64,000 nucleotides of DNA from contig NZ_JAJAFR010000002.1 of assembly GCF_020734105.1 (NCBI RefSeq), forward strand, positions 434,001 through 498,000. Direction: 5' to 3'. Under the pieces are notes generated by a model. It did no database searches. It was not told the origin of the DNA and saw only the letters and a program-made list of their open reading frames with translations. This document shows positions 19,625-28,718 of this stretch, piece by piece. Each line of letters opens with the position of its first letter. The stretch's first letter is position 1. Made by a program: the position numbers and the translations under genes. This DNA comes from Alkalihalobacillus deserti (GTDB taxonomy: Bacteria > Bacillota > Bacilli > Bacillales > Bacillaceae_D).

Positions 19625-19674
19625 GATTTTGACAGTGGCAAAAAATGAGTTTTTTCTTACCAAATTAAACAGAA

Positions 19675-19691
19675 TGTCAGGTAATTTGACA
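19675..19691 (+). promoter_or_regulatory. GlnR/TnrA operator of glnA
   Basis: TGTCAGGTAATTTGACA matches the GlnR/TnrA consensus TGTNA-N7-TNACA at every fixed position. It ends 5 bp before the -35 box of the glnA promoter, the position expected for nitrogen-dependent repression. Confidence 0.85.
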
Positions 19692-19695
19692 GCGG

Positions 19696-19724
19696 TTGAC
19701 ATGAGTGATTGCTTCGAGTAACAT
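19696..19724 (+). promoter_or_regulatory. Sigma-A promoter of glnA
   Basis: A perfect -35 TTGACA (19696-19701), a 17-bp spacer and TAACAT (19719-19724). The transcript would have a leader of about 130 nt before the glnA start. Confidence 0.75.
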
Positions 19725-19864
19725 GGTAATAGTACGTTATCTGAATGCTTTCAAAGCAAGGTGTTCAATACATAAACACAATTACTAGGTTAATGATTAA
19801 TGACATGAGTAACAGGCAAAATGGTGAATTAAAATTAAACATTTTGAAAGGGGTATACATAAAC

Positions 19865-21214
19865 ATGGCAAAGTATAGTAGAGAAGATATTCTGAGTATT
19901 GCAAAAGAAGAAAACGTTCGTTTCATTCGACTTCAGTTTTCTGATTTATTAGGAACGATTAAGAATGTGGAAATTCCAGTTGATCAATTAACTAAAGCAT
20001 TAGATAACAAAATGATGTTTGATGGATCTTCAATTGAAGGGTTTGTTCGTATTGAAGAGTCAGATATGTACCTATATCCAGATTTGGATACTTGGGTGAT
20101 CTTCACATGGACACCAGAAAAAGGAAGAGTTGCACGTTTGATTTGTGATGTTTATCTACCAGGTAAGCCTGGTGAAGAGCCAACTCCATTTGCAGGTGAT
20201 CCTCGTGGCATTCTTAAAAGAGTTCTTAAAGATGCTGAGAAACTTGGTTATACAGCTTTCAATATTGGACCAGAGCCTGAATTCTTCTTATTTAAGAATG
20301 ATGAAAACGGCGAGCCGACATTAGAGTTAAATGATAAGGGCGGATACTTTGATTTAGCGCCAACAGATTTAGGTGAAAACTGCCGACGTGATATTGTTTT
20401 AGAGCTTGAAGACATGGGCTTTGATATCGAAGCATCTCACCATGAAGTGGCACCTGGTCAACATGAGATTGACTTTAAATATGCTGATGCGATTACCGCT
20501 TGTGATAACATTCAAACGTTTAAGCTTGTTGTTAAAACAATTGCTCGTAAACATGGTCTACATGCAACATTTATGCCGAAGCCACTCTTTGGTGTAAACG
20601 GTTCAGGTATGCATTGTAATATGTCTTTATTCACAAAAGAAGGAAATGCTTTCTTTGATGAAGGGACTGAATCACAATTAAGTGAAACAGCGATGCAATT
20701 CTTAGCAGGTATCTTAAAACATGCTGAAGCATTCACAGCGATTACTAACCCAATTGTGAACTCATACAAGCGTCTTGTACCTGGTTATGAAGCACCAGTA
20801 TACGTAGCTTGGTCTATGCGTAACCGTAGCCCACTTATCCGTATTCCTTCATCAAGAGGAGTAAGTACGCGTGTTGAAGTTCGTAGTCCAGACCCAGCGG
20901 CTAACCCATACTTAGCTATGGCAGTAATGCTTGCGGCAGGTCTAGATGGAATTAAGAAGAAATTAACTCCTCCTGCTGCAACAGATCGTAACATTTATGT
21001 GATGAGCAAAGAAGAGCGTATTGAAGAAGGTATCGATGATCTTCCTGCAACATTAAAAGAAGCTATCGACAGACTAGTCCAAGACGATGTAATGATCAAA
21101 GCTCTTGGAGAGCATGCAGTTGAAAACTTCGTTGAAGCAAAAGAAATTGAGTGGGACATGTTTAGAACACAAGTACATCCGTGGGAACGTGACCAATACA
21201 TGCAGAATTATTAA
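19865..21214 (+). CDS. glnA: Glutamine synthetase, type I
   Basis: Makes glutamine from glutamate, ammonia and ATP and is the main ammonia-assimilating enzyme. The 449-residue product starts [16 protein letters not shown] after GAAAGGGGTA; a longer in-frame extension upstream (from 19745) overlaps the leader and is rejected. Active-site motifs include [44 protein letters not shown], the ATP-site [12 protein letters not shown] and the NRSPLIRIP segment. Upstream lies a GlnR/TnrA box, but glnR, which forms an operon with glnA in B. subtilis, is absent from this locus. Confidence 0.97.
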   Translation: MAKYSREDILSIAKEENVRFIRLQFSDLLGTIKNVEIPVDQLTKALDNKMMFDGSSIEGFVRIEESDMYLYPDLDTWVIFTWTPEKGRVARLICDVYLPGKPGEEPTPFAGDPRGILKRVLKDAEKLGYTAFNIGPEPEFFLFKNDENGEPTLELNDKGGYFDLAPTDLGENCRRDIVLELEDMGFDIEASHHEVAPGQHEIDFKYADAITACDNIQTFKLVVKTIARKHGLHATFMPKPLFGVNGSGMHCNMSLFTKEGNAFFDEGTESQLSETAMQFLAGILKHAEAFTAITNPIVNSYKRLVPGYEAPVYVAWSMRNRSPLIRIPSSRGVSTRVEVRSPDPAANPYLAMAVMLAAGLDGIKKKLTPPAATDRNIYVMSKEERIEEGIDDLPATLKEAIDRLVQDDVMIKALGEHAVENFVEAKEIEWDMFRTQVHPWERDQYMQNY

Positions 21215-21222
21215 GACTTTAG

Positions 21223-21256
21223 AACCCTTGACACTACTGGTGTTGAGGGTTTTCCC
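21223..21256 (+). terminator. Terminator of glnA
   Basis: AACCCTTGACAC pairs with GTGTTGAGGGTT (two G-U pairs) and is followed by TTTTCC, 8 bp after the stop. Confidence 0.75.
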
Positions 21257-21532
21257 TGTGTGCCTTATATGTCTCGAGAATGGCACTGGATTTACTATAG
21301 GAGATTCGGGTATTGTCAGATTTGAACTTCATCCGTCTCTAGCCTTACCGCTTTTCTCCCATAAACAAGTTAGCTATAGGTTATAGTAGTCAACTCGGAC
21401 GAAGGACTGAACAATAAGAATCTTGGAACTAACGGATGTGAGAAACATGCATCGATCACATAAAAGATCAATTTAGACAAGTGGAGGGTTATTGAATGTC
21501 AGGGCTTAAAGAACGTAAGCCAATTATAAATA

Positions 21533-21655
21533 ATGACCATAGAAATTGGGGTTAAAAGTAACCAGCTATTAGTTGTGAGAAATGGTCAAGTTACCTCCGT
21601 AGAGCCACCGCCCAGTGGTTTTGATAATAAGTTGCTGTTTGGATTGGTAGTATAG
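21533..21655 (+). CDS. Small phage-like protein fragment, possibly DUF3954
   Basis: A 40-codon frame reads MTIEIGVKSNQLLVVRNGQ then VTSVEPPPSGFDN, resembling the start of small DUF3954-type proteins found in Firmicute phages. No good ribosome site precedes it and the C-terminus looks truncated, so it may be a remnant. A 19-codon frame with a better ribosome site (GGAGG, ATG at 21496) overlaps it. The identification is tentative and made by eye. Confidence 0.3.
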   Translation: MTIEIGVKSNQLLVVRNGQVTSVEPPPSGFDNKLLFGLVV

Positions 21656-21822
21656 TTAATCGAGTCAAGAATACCAAGATCAAGAAGTTGTAGTTAATTA
21701 ATAGAAACTTATCGAAAACTACAGGATAATGACATAGTTGTTGTACTAACATTTACCATTAATGATTTTGATTACGGTAACGCATCCTAATAAACGAAGT
21801 CTCAAAAAAAGGATGGATATCA

Positions 21823-21981
21823 ATGAAGGATAAGGAAAAAACAGAAAAATTTGAAGCAACAGTTGCAACTGGAATTGATGACGATGAGGAATTAAGTAGA
21901 AATGCTACAAAGGAAGATTTTGAAAGAGGAGATTATACAAAAGTGATAACTCTTTCTTGGGATGAAGATCCGCAAGACTGA
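21823..21981 (+). CDS. Small acidic protein, 52 residues, unknown
   Basis: The frame starts at ATG after AAAAAAGGATGG and encodes a highly charged protein (MKDKEKTEKFEATVATGIDD at the start, TKVITLSWDEDPQD at the end) with 16 Asp/Glu and no membrane segment or Cys. Codon choice and ribosome site resemble a real gene. A terminator lies about 65 bp downstream (22045-22080). I do not recognise the family. It stands alone in a region with phage-like fragments. Confidence 0.5.
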   Translation: MKDKEKTEKFEATVATGIDDDEELSRNATKEDFERGDYTKVITLSWDEDPQD

Positions 21982-22044
21982 ATAGAGTGCAATGTGGCCT
22001 TAATTTTAATATCGCTTAAGAATTTGTTAGGTTCAAAAGAAACA

Positions 22045-22080
22045 GGAGTCAGCACTTAGTGTTGGCTCTATTTTATTTTA
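22045..22080 (+). terminator. Terminator downstream of the small acidic gene
   Basis: GGAGTCAGCAC pairs with GTGTTGGCTC (G-U pairs included) and is followed by ATTTTATTTT. Confidence 0.6.
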
Positions 22081-22620
22081 AGTGGAGGAATGGAGCAGTT
22101 TATTCGCGGTGTAGAGTTTTAGATTTAGCTATAGCTATGTTGCTGAACATTATCACACGTATAGTGAAACATGGAAAAACATTAAATTAGAAATAGATCA
22201 GTAGATATGGGATATGTTCTAAAAAAGGAGTATCGGTATGTAATTGCTGTTACTGCTCAACAACTACGAGAAAATCAGTCGTGAAAATATCGTTCCCCAC
22301 CCTCCACCAACGTAAAGATGCCTAATGATTAGAGCTCAAATTCTGCATTAGTATTCATATAATACAGGGCGGTACAGGATTAGAGACATTCATTTGAATG
22401 ATAATGTAAACAAAGCGACAAATCGAATCAGAACGTACTGCACAGCGAGATCATAAAGCAGATTAAAGTTACATAGAGGGAAGAAGAACGCTAACTTCGC
22501 GATTCTAGTGATTTTGCAAAAATCGCTTAGGGAAATGCAAGTAAAATGGAAGTGTCACTAGGACGTTTTTCGCTGATAGTACAAGACCTAATTGGGATTT
22601 TGTTCTCATTAAATGAAAAC
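22081..22620. other. Non-coding or decayed stretch
   Basis: About 540 bp with stops in all frames at short intervals and no recognisable protein, RNA or repeat. It lies among phage-like fragments, so decayed prophage DNA is possible but not shown. Confidence 0.4.
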
Positions 22621-22621
22621 C

Positions 22622-22650
22622 TTGTAATTTTGTCGGAATTGTATTATATT
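22622..22650 (+). promoter_or_regulatory. Probable promoter of the 47-residue gene
   Basis: TTGTAA (22622-22627), a 17-bp spacer and TATATT (22645-22650). The ribosome site of the next frame begins 6 bp later, so the leader would be very short. Confidence 0.45.
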
Positions 22651-22670
22651 TTTAAAAGGGAGTGAGAAAA

Positions 22671-22814
22671 CTGAAAAACGTCAAGAGTGCAAAACTTTAT
22701 AAAAGTTTTTTCGAAGGTAAATTACAAAGAAAACTAACTATAAAAGAGTTAAAATATATTAAATGGCTGGTGGAACTAGAAGAAAAAGAAAAATTAACAT
22801 GGGGTACACGCTAA
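22671..22814 (+). CDS. Small basic protein, 47 residues, possible CTG start
   Basis: The frame encodes a Lys/Leu-rich protein (KLYKSFFEGKLQRKLTIKEL near the start, WLVELEEKEKLTWGTR at the end), probably helical and cytosolic. The near-perfect ribosome site AAAAGGGAGTGA (22656-22667) is best placed for the CTG at 22671; the only alternative in frame is a GTG at 22662 that lies inside it. I do not recognise the family. It is convergent with the Sda-like gene 17 bp away. Confidence 0.45.
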   Translation: MKNVKSAKLYKSFFEGKLQRKLTIKELKYIKWLVELEEKEKLTWGTR

Positions 22815-22831
22815 TTTATGAGAATAAGTTA

Positions 22832-22981
22832 TTAAATTACAGAGTCCGTTGTTAGCTTGTCATGAAGGCCTCTTGCATCCAATTCTTCTTTTAAAATTGA
22901 GATGAAATCTATACATAAATCATTTTGAACTGCTTCGTAATATGCTTCTAGCATATCTTGATCGTCTAAGTTTTTGAACAT
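22832..22981 (-). CDS. sda: Sda-type sporulation checkpoint inhibitor
   Basis: Sda is a helical-hairpin protein that blocks KinA-type sporulation kinases when replication is damaged or ongoing. This 49-residue product has the family pattern: LDDQDMLEAYYEAVQNDL, then DFISILKEELDARGL, matching the two helices and the DFIxxL and ExxxRxL positions of B. subtilis Sda. Start placed at the ATG at 22981, after AAAGAGG; a longer frame upstream lacks a ribosome site. I see no DnaA box (TTATCCACA) upstream, unlike the DnaA-controlled B. subtilis gene, so its control may differ. Confidence 0.78.
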   Translation of the reverse strand: MFKNLDDQDMLEAYYEAVQNDLCIDFISILKEELDARGLHDKLTTDSVI

Positions 22982-23040
22982 AGTATAAAAACCTCTTTCT
23001 AAAGTACATATGAACTTTTTAAAACACAAAATTAATTGTA

Positions 23041-23520
23041 ACTTATCTAGCTAACGTAATAAAGCGAAATTAGAGAAAAAACCAGATAAATTGTGTTACA
23101 AATAGGTTACATACATTCGTGTCGGTTTTAAAATGGATTTGAGAAAAAAGTCTTTGCAATAATAAAGATACTAATATAATTTCTCCTTATTGTAGTTATG
23201 TTTGTTTCTGCTTAAAATACATAGGCTGATTCAGGTTTTATCAGGGTATTCTGTAAGAAATATTACATAATACTCCTTTTCTTAAGGCTTGTTATTTTCA
23301 TGATAACACTTCTTAAAAAAAATCATCTCTTTAAGGTGGTCTCATGCAAGTTAATGAGCTTCCAAAGGTAGTTTAATCTGAAGAATGTACCTTCGGGTTG
23401 TGGGTTTAACACGACTTATTATTGAAACTATATCTGTAACTTATGTAAACATCCGTCATGTTTATTTAACTCAGTCATAGACTAGCTCTAAGAAAAGAGA
23501 ACAAAACCAGAGTAGTTGAG
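23041..23520. other. Intergenic stretch upstream of sda
   Basis: About 480 bp, AT-rich. Only very short frames are present, for example a 10-codon frame after AAGGTGG at 23334. It must contain the sda promoter (minus strand), but no boxes are convincing. Nothing else is supported. Confidence 0.4.
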
Positions 23521-23564
23521 ATGAGGCCACTGAAAAAGTCCCTTTTAGCATACTCGGGGAAGCA

Positions 23565-23682
23565 GCAATGGCTCCACACGTTGCGCGCCTGCTATGAGAA
23601 ACCCACTCATAGCAGGCTTAAAACAAAGCAACGGTTCCGCTCATTGCTTAAAGTGAAAAAGGTGAAAATCGTACCTCTTTCA
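23565..23682 (-). repeat. Structured dispersed repeat, copy B
   Basis: Opposite orientation to copy A. On the minus strand it has a hairpin (TGAAAGAGGT / ACCTTTTTCA, plus positions 23654-23682), an outer stem GCAATG / CATTGC (23642-23647 with 23565-23570), a middle stem CGTTGC / GCAACG (23628-23633 with 23579-23584) and a perfect 12-bp central stem (23587-23598 with 23606-23617) around TGGGTTT. Relative to copy A the middle stem has changed C-G to T-A, and the central stem has several paired changes, so the fold and not the sequence is conserved. It ends about 30 bp upstream of the holin gene. Confidence 0.8.
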
Positions 23683-23712
23683 GTACCCTCATTGAGATTG
23701 GGAGGCATAGAA

Positions 23713-23940
23713 ATGAATAAAGATAGAGCTTCGATTTCACGTTTTGCTTTTTTAATTGTAGCGGTTTTAAATGCAGTCTTAAACTTGCTAGGTTATCAGA
23801 CTATTTCGGAACAATTTGTTAACGATGTTGTAGCGATTCTATCAGGAGTCTATTTTATTTGGACAGGGTGGAAAAATAATTACCTTAGTAAAAAAGGGTT
23901 GCAACAAAAAGAGGTTTTAAAGAAGCATAAATTAACCTAA
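23713..23940 (+). CDS. SPP1-type phage holin (orphan)
   Basis: A 75-residue protein with two hydrophobic segments (RFAFLIVAVLNAVLNLLGY; NDVVAILSGVYFIWTGW) and the conserved basic tail KNNYLSKKGLQQKEVLKKHK of the SPP1 holin family. Holins make pores that release phage endolysins. Start at the ATG after GGGAGG; the open frame extends back through repeat copy B, but that part is not coding. No endolysin, tail or head gene is nearby, so it is an orphan, either a prophage relic or a host gene. Confidence 0.75.
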   Translation: MNKDRASISRFAFLIVAVLNAVLNLLGYQTISEQFVNDVVAILSGVYFIWTGWKNNYLSKKGLQQKEVLKKHKLT

Positions 23941-24116
23941 AAGGCAAAAGGGATGACCAAAAAGCATTGAAAACAATGAAGCGATGTTAGCAAGTTAAAT
24001 GTTCGCTTTTTGAATTTTGAGCTTTAAAGTCACCCTCTAACATGGTAATGATGTTTTTCGTGGAGTGATAAGTGCTAACCATGTTGTCTATAGGATAGCC
24101 AAAAAATTCAAAAAGT

Positions 24117-24410
24117 ATGATTAGTATTGCAATCAATCAATTTATTGAATTTATAAATCTTGTCGCATATACGTTTTTCATTAATAATGAAGAAGAGGTG
24201 ATTGAACTGAGTAAGAAAACGTTGCTATTAATAATCTATCTTTTATCATTTATGTTTTTCCTGCGGAGTGTATTTAGAATTCTTATTTATGAAGGTTCGG
24301 GCGGGTATGGTATGGTCATTGTCAGTGCACTAGTTATGACTTTCGTGCTTCGAATTTATCTTAAAGAACGAAGAAAAGAAAAAGAAAAGCTTACCATTGC
24401 ATCTAAGTAG
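24117..24410 (+). CDS. Small membrane protein, unknown
   Basis: A 97-residue frame with two strong transmembrane segments (LLLIIYLLSFMFFLRSVF and GMVIVSALVMTFVLRIYL) and a basic C-terminal tail (KERRKEKEKL). The ATG at 24117 has no ribosome site. A good site (AGAGGTGAT) lies before a CTG at 24207 and next to a GTG at 24198, so the true protein may be only about 67-70 residues. I do not recognise the family. It converges on lexA with a shared terminator. Confidence 0.5.
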   Translation: MISIAINQFIEFINLVAYTFFINNEEEVIELSKKTLLLIIYLLSFMFFLRSVFRILIYEGSGGYGMVIVSALVMTFVLRIYLKERRKEKEKLTIASK

Positions 24411-24434
24411 TCGATGCAGTCGCAAGCTTTTTAT
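24384..24434. terminator. Bidirectional terminator between the small membrane gene and lexA
   Basis: The outer arms AAAAGCTT and AAGCTTTTT enclose an inner stem TGCATC / GATGCA, with T-rich sequence on the plus side and the matching A-rich run on the other side. Confidence 0.6.
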
Positions 24435-24435
24435 T

Positions 24436-25059
24436 TTAATGAATAGTACGAAATACACCAATTACTTTTCCAAGAACGGTAACTTCTTTTAAAAGGATTG
24501 GATCCATTGTCGAATTTTCAGGCTGTAAGCGAATATAATCTTTCTCCCGGAAAAAACGTTTTACTGTAGCTTCATTCTCTTCTGTCATAGCAACAATAAT
24601 ATCTCCATTATTTGCCGTTTGTTGTTGACGGACAATGACCATATCCCCATCAAATATTCCAGCTTCAATCATGCTGTCACCTTGGATGACCAGCACATAG
24701 GCTTTGTCGTCCGAAACAAGGTGTTCTGGTAGAGGTAGATAATCCTCAATATTTTCTATAGCTGTAATGGGTAAACCGGCTGTTACTTTACCAAGAACAG
24801 GTACATATGTAGTTTTTCTATCTGGATTTGCAACTAAATCACTCTCCAAATTCAACACTTCAATTGCTCTCGGTTTAGTAGGGTCTCTTCTAATATATCC
24901 TTTTTTCTCTAAACGTGAAAGATGTCCATGAACCGTAGAACTAGATGCTAGTCCAACTGCCTCTCCTATTTCGCGCACAGAAGGTGGATACCCTTTCTTT
25001 TTCACTTCGATTTTAATGAAATCTAGTATTTCAATTTGTCGCTTTGATAGCTTTGACAC
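24436..25059 (-). CDS. lexA: LexA repressor (SOS regulator)
   Basis: Represses SOS genes until RecA-stimulated self-cleavage. A winged HTH lies at the N-terminus ([20 protein letters not shown]). The protease domain starts after about residue 85: the cleavage bond is Ala94-Gly95 (VTAGLP), nucleophile Ser129 (QGDSMIEAG), general base Lys167 (ATVKRFF). At 207 residues it matches B. subtilis (DinR). It starts with GTG 5 bp after GTGAGGTGG. It is divergent from the yneA-position gene, and LexA boxes between them imply autoregulation. Confidence 0.97.
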   Translation of the reverse strand: MSKLSKRQIEILDFIKIEVKKKGYPPSVREIGEAVGLASSSTVHGHLSRLEKKGYIRRDPTKPRAIEVLNLESDLVANPDRKTTYVPVLGKVTAGLPITAIENIEDYLPLPEHLVSDDKAYVLVIQGDSMIEAGIFDGDMVIVRQQQTANNGDIIVAMTEENEATVKRFFREKDYIRLQPENSTMDPILLKEVTVLGKVIGVFRTIH

Positions 25060-25093
25060 CTATACCACCTCACTTACTTTCCTAATTACCTAA

Positions 25094-25122
25094 ATAGTAC
25101 CATGCGAACATACGTAACGCAA
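25094..25122 (-). promoter_or_regulatory. lexA promoter with overlapping LexA box
   Basis: On the minus strand TTGCGT and TACTAT are separated by 17 bp. A LexA-like box CGAACATACGTAAC (25105-25118, one mismatch in the GTTC half) lies in the spacer, so LexA would repress its own gene. Confidence 0.65.
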
Positions 25123-25132
25123 ACGTTAGTTC
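25121..25132. promoter_or_regulatory. LexA (SOS) box 2
   Basis: AAACGTTAGTTC differs from the GAAC-N4-GTTC core at one position. It lies between the two divergent promoters. Confidence 0.5.
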
Positions 25133-25143
25133 TAAAAAAAATG

Positions 25144-25172
25144 TTGACACAAACGAATGTTCGGTTTAAAGT
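25144..25172 (+). promoter_or_regulatory. Promoter of the yneA-position operon with LexA box
   Basis: TTGACA (25144-25149), a 17-bp spacer, then TAAAGT. The spacer contains the LexA-like box AAACGAATGTTC (25151-25162), so promoter access would be blocked by LexA. Confidence 0.7.
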
Positions 25173-25178
25173 AAATAC

Positions 25179-25190
25179 GAACAAGTATTC
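25179..25190. promoter_or_regulatory. LexA (SOS) box 4
   Basis: GAACAAGTATTC has one mismatch to GAAC-N4-GTTC. It lies just downstream of the presumed transcription start of the yneA-position gene. Confidence 0.55.
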
Positions 25191-25206
25191 TATAGAGGTG
25201 ATTAAT

Positions 25207-26068
<862 letters not shown>

Positions 26069-26132
26069 TTGAAAACGTCCATGCAATGTTGTAGAGTATG
26101 ATGGGTGAACGTTTGACGAAGGTAGGTGCTGT

Positions 26133-26372
26133 ATGTTATCAAAAGAAAAGTTAAATCGAATAAATGAATTATCAAAACGCGCGAAAACAATAGGATTAAC
26201 TAAACAAGAGGAAAAGGAACAACAATTGCTACGGAAAGAGTATCTTCAAACTTTTCGTAATTCTTTTAAAAACCAACTTCATAGTGTTACGGTCGTTGAT
26301 GAGAATGGAAATGATGTAACTCCTGATGCTTTAAAGGAAAGTAAAAAAAGTCAAAATAAACGTATGCACTAA
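26133..26372 (+). CDS. ynzC: YnzC, DUF896 family protein
   Basis: A 79-residue helical-hairpin protein of the UPF0291/DUF896 family. Characteristic segments are LNRINELSKRAKTIGLTKQE and the EYLQTFRNSFKNQLHSVTVV region. The third gene of the SOS operon in B. subtilis; its function is not clear. ATG preceded by GAAGGTAGGTG. A terminator follows at once. Confidence 0.93.
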   Translation: MLSKEKLNRINELSKRAKTIGLTKQEEKEQQLLRKEYLQTFRNSFKNQLHSVTVVDENGNDVTPDALKESKKSQNKRMH

Positions 26373-26374
26373 AG

Positions 26375-26404
26375 CCTCTTACTGTTTTAAAGAGGTTTTT
26401 TTTT
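26375..26404 (+). terminator. Terminator of the yneA-position/yneB/ynzC operon
   Basis: CCTCTT pairs with AAGAGG around a 9-nt loop and is followed by nine T residues. Confidence 0.85.
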
Positions 26405-26426
26405 GCGGAAAATAGTTTTTGCATGC

Positions 26427-26455
26427 TTGTAGAAAATAAGGATAAAGTATATGAT
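26427..26455 (+). promoter_or_regulatory. Sigma-A promoter of tkt
   Basis: TTGTAG (26427-26432), a 17-bp spacer and TATGAT (26450-26455), 44 bp upstream of the tkt start. Confidence 0.55.
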
Positions 26456-26498
26456 GTAAAGCATAGAAAAAGTATTTTTGGAAGGTAGGGAATATAGT

Positions 26499-28496
26499 AT
26501 GGCTAAGGAAGTAGAACAACTTGCAGTGAATACGATTCGTACACTATCAATAGATAGTATTGAAAAAGCAAATTCAGGACACCCGGGATTACCTATGGGA
26601 GCCGCACCAATGGCCCTTAGCCTCTGGACTAAATTTATGAATCATAACCCATCAAACCCAGAGTGGGCTAATCGTGACCGTTTTGTTTTATCGGCAGGTC
26701 ATGGATCAATGCTGTTATATAGTTTATTGCATTTAAGCGGGTATAATTTATCAGTAGAAGAGTTACAACAATTCCGTCAATGGGGTAGCAAGACACCAGG
26801 TCATCCTGAGTTTGGACATACACCTGGCGTTGAAGCAACGACAGGACCACTTGGACAGGGTGTTGCAATGGCGGTTGGTATGGCAATGGCAGAGCGTCAT
26901 CTTGCTGCAACATATAATAAAAAGGACTTTAATATAGTTGATCATTTTACATACTCAATTTGTGGTGATGGCGATTTAATGGAAGGGGTTTCTGCTGAAG
27001 CAGCTTCTTTAGCTGGCCATCTTAAATTAGGACGTCTCGTCGTTTTATATGATTCAAACGATATTTCGTTAGATGGAGATTTGCATATCTCTTTTTCTGA
27101 GAGTGTAGAGGAGCGTTATAAGGCTTATGGTTGGCAGGTTATTCGTGTCGAAGATGGTACTGATTTAGATGAAATCAGTAGTGCGCTTGAAGAAGCAAAG
27201 AAAGATGATCGACCAACATTAATTGAAATAAAGACAGTCATTGGTTATGGTTCTCCTAACAAGTCTGGAAAGTCAGCTTCTCACGGAGCTCCACTTGGAA
27301 AAGACGAAGTTGTCTTAACGAAATCGGCTTACAAGTGGGAACATGAAGAAGAATTCCATGTTCCGTCAGAAGTAAGAGAGTTTTTCAACGCTATTAAAGC
27401 AGAAGGTGAGAAAAAGGAACAAGAATGGAATCAACTTTTTGCTACGTATAAAGAAGCTTATCCAGAATTAGCGTCCCAATTTGAACGAGCAATGAGTGGA
27501 GAATTACCTGAAGGATGGGATCACTCAGCACCTGTATATGAACCAGGCTCAAGTGTTGCGACTCGTTCATCTTCTGGTGAAGTGTTAAATGTTTTTGCAA
27601 ATACACTACCAGAGCTTTTCGGAGGTTCGGCCGATCTTGCAGGTTCAAATAAGACTTATATGAAAGATCTAGGAGACTTCTCAAGAGATCATTATGAAGG
27701 TCGTAATATCTGGTTTGGTGTTCGTGAGTTTGCCATGGGAGCGGCTATTAACGGTATGGCTCTTCATGGTGGTTTAAAAGTATTTGGGGCAACATTCTTT
27801 GTTTTTTCTGATTACCTACGTCCTGCTATTCGCTTAGCAGCTCTGATGAAATTACCGGTGATCTATGTGTTCACACATGATAGTATTGCTGTTGGTGAAG
27901 ATGGTCCAACACACGAACCAGTAGAGCAACTACCCGCATTACGTGCGATGCCAGGTTTATCGGTTATTCGTCCTGGGGACAGTAATGAAACAGCTGCTGC
28001 TTGGAAGGTAGCTCTTGAAAGTCAAGATACACCAACTGCCCTTGTATTAACTCGTCAAAATTTAAAAACGTTAGATCAAACGAAAGAGCTTGCCTATGAA
28101 GGCGTGAAAAAAGGTGCTTACATTGCCTCTAAATCAAATGGAGAGACGGATGCATTGCTTCTAGCTTCTGGATCTGAGGTACCTCTTGCTGTAGAAGCTC
28201 AATCTGCACTTGAAAAGGAAGGTATTTATGCAGATGTAGTTAGTATGCCGAGCTGGGATCGCTTTGAACAACAACCGAAAGCGTATAAAGACGAAGTAAT
28301 TTCACCCAATATCAAAGCACGTCTTGGTATCGAAATGGCTTCTTCGCTTGGCTGGTCAAAGTATGTAGGAGATCACGGTGATGTATTAGCAATTGATCAG
28401 TTTGGAGCATCTGCACCTGGAGAAAAGATCATGGAAGAGTATGGATTCACTGTCGATAATGTTGTTGAAAAAATAAAAATTCTGCTTAAAAAATAA
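26499..28496 (+). CDS. tkt: Transketolase
   Basis: Moves two-carbon units in the non-oxidative pentose phosphate pathway using thiamine diphosphate. Motifs are [14 protein letters not shown] near residue 24, ATTGPLGQG, the ThDP motif [27 protein letters not shown] and the catalytic His region [20 protein letters not shown]. At 665 residues it has normal length. An in-frame ATG at 26478 lies before the ribosome site; GGAAGGTAGGG places the start at 26499. Monocistronic, with its own promoter and terminator. Confidence 0.97.
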   Translation: MAKEVEQLAVNTIRTLSIDSIEKANSGHPGLPMGAAPMALSLWTKFMNHNPSNPEWANRDRFVLSAGHGSMLLYSLLHLSGYNLSVEELQQFRQWGSKTPGHPEFGHTPGVEATTGPLGQGVAMAVGMAMAERHLAATYNKKDFNIVDHFTYSICGDGDLMEGVSAEAASLAGHLKLGRLVVLYDSNDISLDGDLHISFSESVEERYKAYGWQVIRVEDGTDLDEISSALEEAKKDDRPTLIEIKTVIGYGSPNKSGKSASHGAPLGKDEVVLTKSAYKWEHEEEFHVPSEVREFFNAIKAEGEKKEQEWNQLFATYKEAYPELASQFERAMSGELPEGWDHSAPVYEPGSSVATRSSSGEVLNVFANTLPELFGGSADLAGSNKTYMKDLGDFSRDHYEGRNIWFGVREFAMGAAINGMALHGGLKVFGATFFVFSDYLRPAIRLAALMKLPVIYVFTHDSIAVGEDGPTHEPVEQLPALRAMPGLSVIRPGDSNETAAAWKVALESQDTPTALVLTRQNLKTLDQTKELAYEGVKKGAYIASKSNGETDALLLASGSEVPLAVEAQSALEKEGIYADVVSMPSWDRFEQQPKAYKDEVISPNIKARLGIEMASSLGWSKYVGDHGDVLAIDQFGASAPGEKIMEEYGFTVDNVVEKIKILLKK

Positions 28497-28506
28497 TAAT
28501 TAAAAG

Positions 28507-28542
28507 AACTGACTCTCTTTATTGATGAGAGTCAGTTTTTTT
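28507..28542 (+). terminator. Terminator of tkt
   Basis: AACTGACTCTC pairs perfectly with GAGAGTCAGTT and is followed by a T run. Confidence 0.92.
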
Positions 28543-28622
28543 CGTTTAGGACTGTTATCTTTATTATGTTTGATTCTTTGTTTTGCAATTTTTGCAAAGG
28601 TTAAATGCTTTGTTTCTATTCA

Positions 28623-28630
28623 TTCGACAA
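28623..28630 (-). promoter_or_regulatory. Spo0A box upstream of sirA
   Basis: TTCGACAA is the exact complement of the Spo0A box core TTGTCGAA. It lies 53 bp before a TATAAT (28683-28688) that precedes sirA. sirA is Spo0A-activated in B. subtilis, so the position makes sense, although an 8-mer alone is weak evidence. Confidence 0.45.
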
Positions 28631-28718
28631 AACTAGTGGGATTCTTCTCCGATTTAAGACAATCATTTTACTAGACTTTTCGTATAATTAGGGAAAATAA
28701 AAGTACGAGAGGGTGTCC

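Noticed and set aside
19745-19864. N-terminal extension of glutamine synthetase
   Set aside because: It overlaps the untranslated leader behind the promoter; the GAAAGGGGTA site and family length place the start at 19865.
23521-23712. Long N-terminal extension of the holin frame
   Set aside because: It runs through repeat copy B, whose conservation is structural, and the ribosome site GGGAGG lies just before the ATG at 23713.
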